Source: Nocardioides immobilis (GTDB taxonomy: Bacteria; Actinomycetota; Actinomycetes; Propionibacteriales; Nocardioidaceae). Taken from it: 64,000 bases of DNA. Positions 62,599 through 64,000 of this stretch are shown here, one piece after another. The first letter of the stretch is position 1; each line of letters opens with the position of its first letter. Under the pieces are notes generated by a model. It had not been told where the DNA came from. It worked only from the letters and a program-made list of their open reading frames with translations, and made no database searches. The DNA lies in NCBI RefSeq assembly GCF_003515065.1, contig NZ_QXGH01000010.1:248001-312000 (forward strand), given 5' to 3'. A program made the translations under genes and the position numbers.

Positions 62599-63554
62599 AG
62601 CTCCATCGTCCCCACCCGTCCCTTAACGCGCCGGGGCACGTGGTCCGGCTGCGTCCCGCGGACGCGGGCTGGAGGTGGACCAGTCTCCAAGTTGTCCGTC
62701 TGGGGCCGGGGCGCGATCAGATCGTCGAGACCGGCGACAGCGAGTGTTTCGTCCTCCCACTGGCAGGCAGCCTCACCGTCACGGTGGACGACCAGCGCGG
62801 TACCAAGCTGGGGACGTTCGAGTTGGCCGGGCGGGAGAGCGTCTTCACCGCGGTATCGGACTTCGCCTACGTCGGCCGTGACAGCTTGGTCACTCTGACG
62901 TCGGAGACCGGCGCCGAGGTAGCCCTGCCGGCCTCTCGCTGCGAACGCCGGCTGCCACCAAAGTGCGGCGCTGCCGCCGATGTGCCCGTCGAGGTGCGCG
63001 GAGCCGGCAACGCCACCCGCCAGGTGACCAACTTCGGCGTCCCCGGCGTGTGGGACCACGCCGACAAGCTGATCTGCTGCGAGCTGATCACCCCGCCGGG
63101 CAACTGGTCCAGCTACCCGCCGCACAAGCATGACGCCAGCGAACCCTGCCGGGTGATCAACGAGGAGATCTACTACTACCGGATCGCCGGCGCCGACCAG
63201 ATAACCCCGTCGCGGACCGGGTTCGGCTACCACCGCACCTACACCGGCCCTGAGCACGCCGCCGCGGGCCTGGCCCCGCTTGACGAGCTGATCGAGGTGC
63301 GGGACCACGACGTCGTCGTGGTCCCGCACGGCTACCACGGACCCTGCATCGCCGCCCCGGGCTATCCGATGTACTACCTCAACGTCATGGCTGGGCCCGC
63401 CCACGACCGGGCTCTCGCCTTCTGCGACGACCCGACCCACGGATGGGTCCGCGACACCTGGGCCGGGATGGAGACCGACCCACGCTGCCCGGTCACCTCA
63501 GCCAACGGCCGGCTCGACGCGCTCCACTCCAGCCCCAGGGAAAGGCACATTTGA
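62595..63554 (+). CDS. iolB: 5-deoxy-glucuronate isomerase
   Basis: A 319-aa cupin protein from GTG 62595, the usual family length. The C-terminal cupin has the metal-binding set in [27 protein letters not shown] and [20 protein letters not shown]. IolB converts 5-deoxy-glucuronate to 2-deoxy-5-keto-gluconate. The upstream frame belongs to the aldolase region and is ignored. Its stop overlaps the iolD start by one base. Confidence 0.93.
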   Translation: MKLHRPHPSLNAPGHVVRLRPADAGWRWTSLQVVRLGPGRDQIVETGDSECFVLPLAGSLTVTVDDQRGTKLGTFELAGRESVFTAVSDFAYVGRDSLVTLTSETGAEVALPASRCERRLPPKCGAAADVPVEVRGAGNATRQVTNFGVPGVWDHADKLICCELITPPGNWSSYPPHKHDASEPCRVINEEIYYYRIAGADQITPSRTGFGYHRTYTGPEHAAAGLAPLDELIEVRDHDVVVVPHGYHGPCIAAPGYPMYYLNVMAGPAHDRALAFCDDPTHGWVRDTWAGMETDPRCPVTSANGRLDALHSSPRERHI

Positions 63555-64000
63555 TGATTCCCCAGTCTGGCCAGACTGACGATCAGACCGTCCGGCTAAC
63601 CACGGCCCATGCGCTGGTGCGCTGGATGCTAGCCCAGCGTTCCGAGCTGCTCGATGGCACCGAGGTCCCGCTGTTCGCGGGCGTCTTCGGGATCTTCGGG
63701 CACGGCAATGTCCTCGGCCTCGGCGCCGCGCTGTACGAGGTCCGCGATGAACTGCCCACGTGGCGTGGCTCGACCGAGCAGGGCATGGCGCTCGCCGCCG
63801 TCGCCTACACCCGGGCAACCGACCGCCGCCAGGTGATGGTCGCGACCTCCTCCGTCGGCCCGGGTGCCCTCAACATGGTCACCGCCGCTGGCGTCGCACA
63901 CGCCAACCGGCTGCCGGTCCTGCTGCTCCCGGGCGACACGTTCACCGGTCGTGCCCCGGACCCCGTGCTGCAGCAGGTCGAACACTTCGGTGACCCCACC
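63554..64000 (+). CDS. iolD: 3D-trihydroxycyclohexane-1,2-dione hydrolase, 5' part
   Basis: ATG 63554 opens a frame that runs off the right edge (149 codons of an expected ~620). [40 protein letters not shown] and the ThDP-activating Glu in [20 protein letters not shown] are characteristic of IolD, a thiamine-diphosphate enzyme that hydrolyses the ring-opened inositol intermediate. It completes the pathway order E-G-A-C-(aldolase)-B-D. Confidence 0.94.
   Translation, partial: MIPQSGQTDDQTVRLTTAHALVRWMLAQRSELLDGTEVPLFAGVFGIFGHGNVLGLGAALYEVRDELPTWRGSTEQGMALAAVAYTRATDRRQVMVATSSVGPGALNMVTAAGVAHANRLPVLLLPGDTFTGRAPDPVLQQVEHFGDPT

Noticed and set aside
1..64000. CRISPR arrays, rRNA or tRNA genes
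   Set aside because: No regularly spaced repeats, no rRNA sequence and no cloverleaf-like tRNA with CCA-type acceptor noticed anywhere by eye; a covariance search was not possible.

Overview
The window is high-GC DNA with many GTG starts, gene pairs joined by 4-nt ATGA/GTGA overlaps, a mycofactocin-coupled SDR and a MobF relaxase of the actinobacterial plasmid/ICE type. It comes from an actinomycete. Nocardioidaceae- or Pseudonocardiaceae-like hosts would fit, but genus cannot be read from the sequence.

Left edge (1-5 kb): a conjugative-element remnant. It holds a partial MobF relaxase (minus strand, running off the left edge), a truncated IS110 transposase, a small coiled-coil protein, a frameshifted HNH-like gene, an unrecognised 147-aa protein, a DUF4192 protein and two short genes, one broken. 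From 5 to 6.2 kb there is only decayed sequence.

Centre (6.2-43.3 kb): a large catabolic region. It contains an old yellow enzyme, a mycofactocin-type SDR, an MDR reductase, six acyl-CoA dehydrogenases (ACDs; four of them in two translationally coupled pairs), two enoyl-CoA hydratases, two AMP-forming acyl-CoA ligases, four further SDRs, one thiolase with intact catalytic motifs, and two thiolase-like proteins that appear to lack thiolase catalytic residues and sit next to a DUF35 Zn-ribbon protein. There is also a kinase + ACD pair resembling a split ACAD11 (LvaA/LvaC-like), a flavin reductase, an ABM-domain protein, and a luciferase-like monooxygenase coupled to a serine hydrolase. The regulators are a LAL (NB-ARC/LuxR) protein, two TetR proteins and an AcoR-like protein. 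The gene set suggests breakdown of an alicyclic alcohol/ketone (terpenoid- or steroid-like): oxidation and reduction on the ring, Baeyer-Villiger-type opening, CoA activation, removal of a hydroxyl through phosphorylation, then beta-oxidation. The substrate is inference. Insertion-sequence and gene fossils (group II maturase, IS1380, IS21, thiolase and SDR fragments) lie in the gaps.

43.5-50.5 kb: a lower-GC two-gene island (SnoaL-like protein + phosphotransferase), a complete IS110 element, an IS3 element with a frameshifted orfB that has truncated a gene, and a graveyard of MFS, IS5 and tyrosine-recombinase fragments.

50.6-64 kb: a well-formed myo-inositol catabolic locus. A divergent LacI regulator faces the genes across three near-identical operator sites. 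Then follow an iolE-like gene, an ABC sugar importer (lipoprotein, permease, single-domain ATPase), two Gfo/Idh/MocA dehydrogenases flanking an RmlD-like SDR, iolA/mmsA, iolC, a Cgl0159-type aldolase, iolB and the start of iolD, which is cut by the right edge. Most junctions overlap by 1-4 nt, so the locus is probably one long operon from the LacI-controlled promoter.
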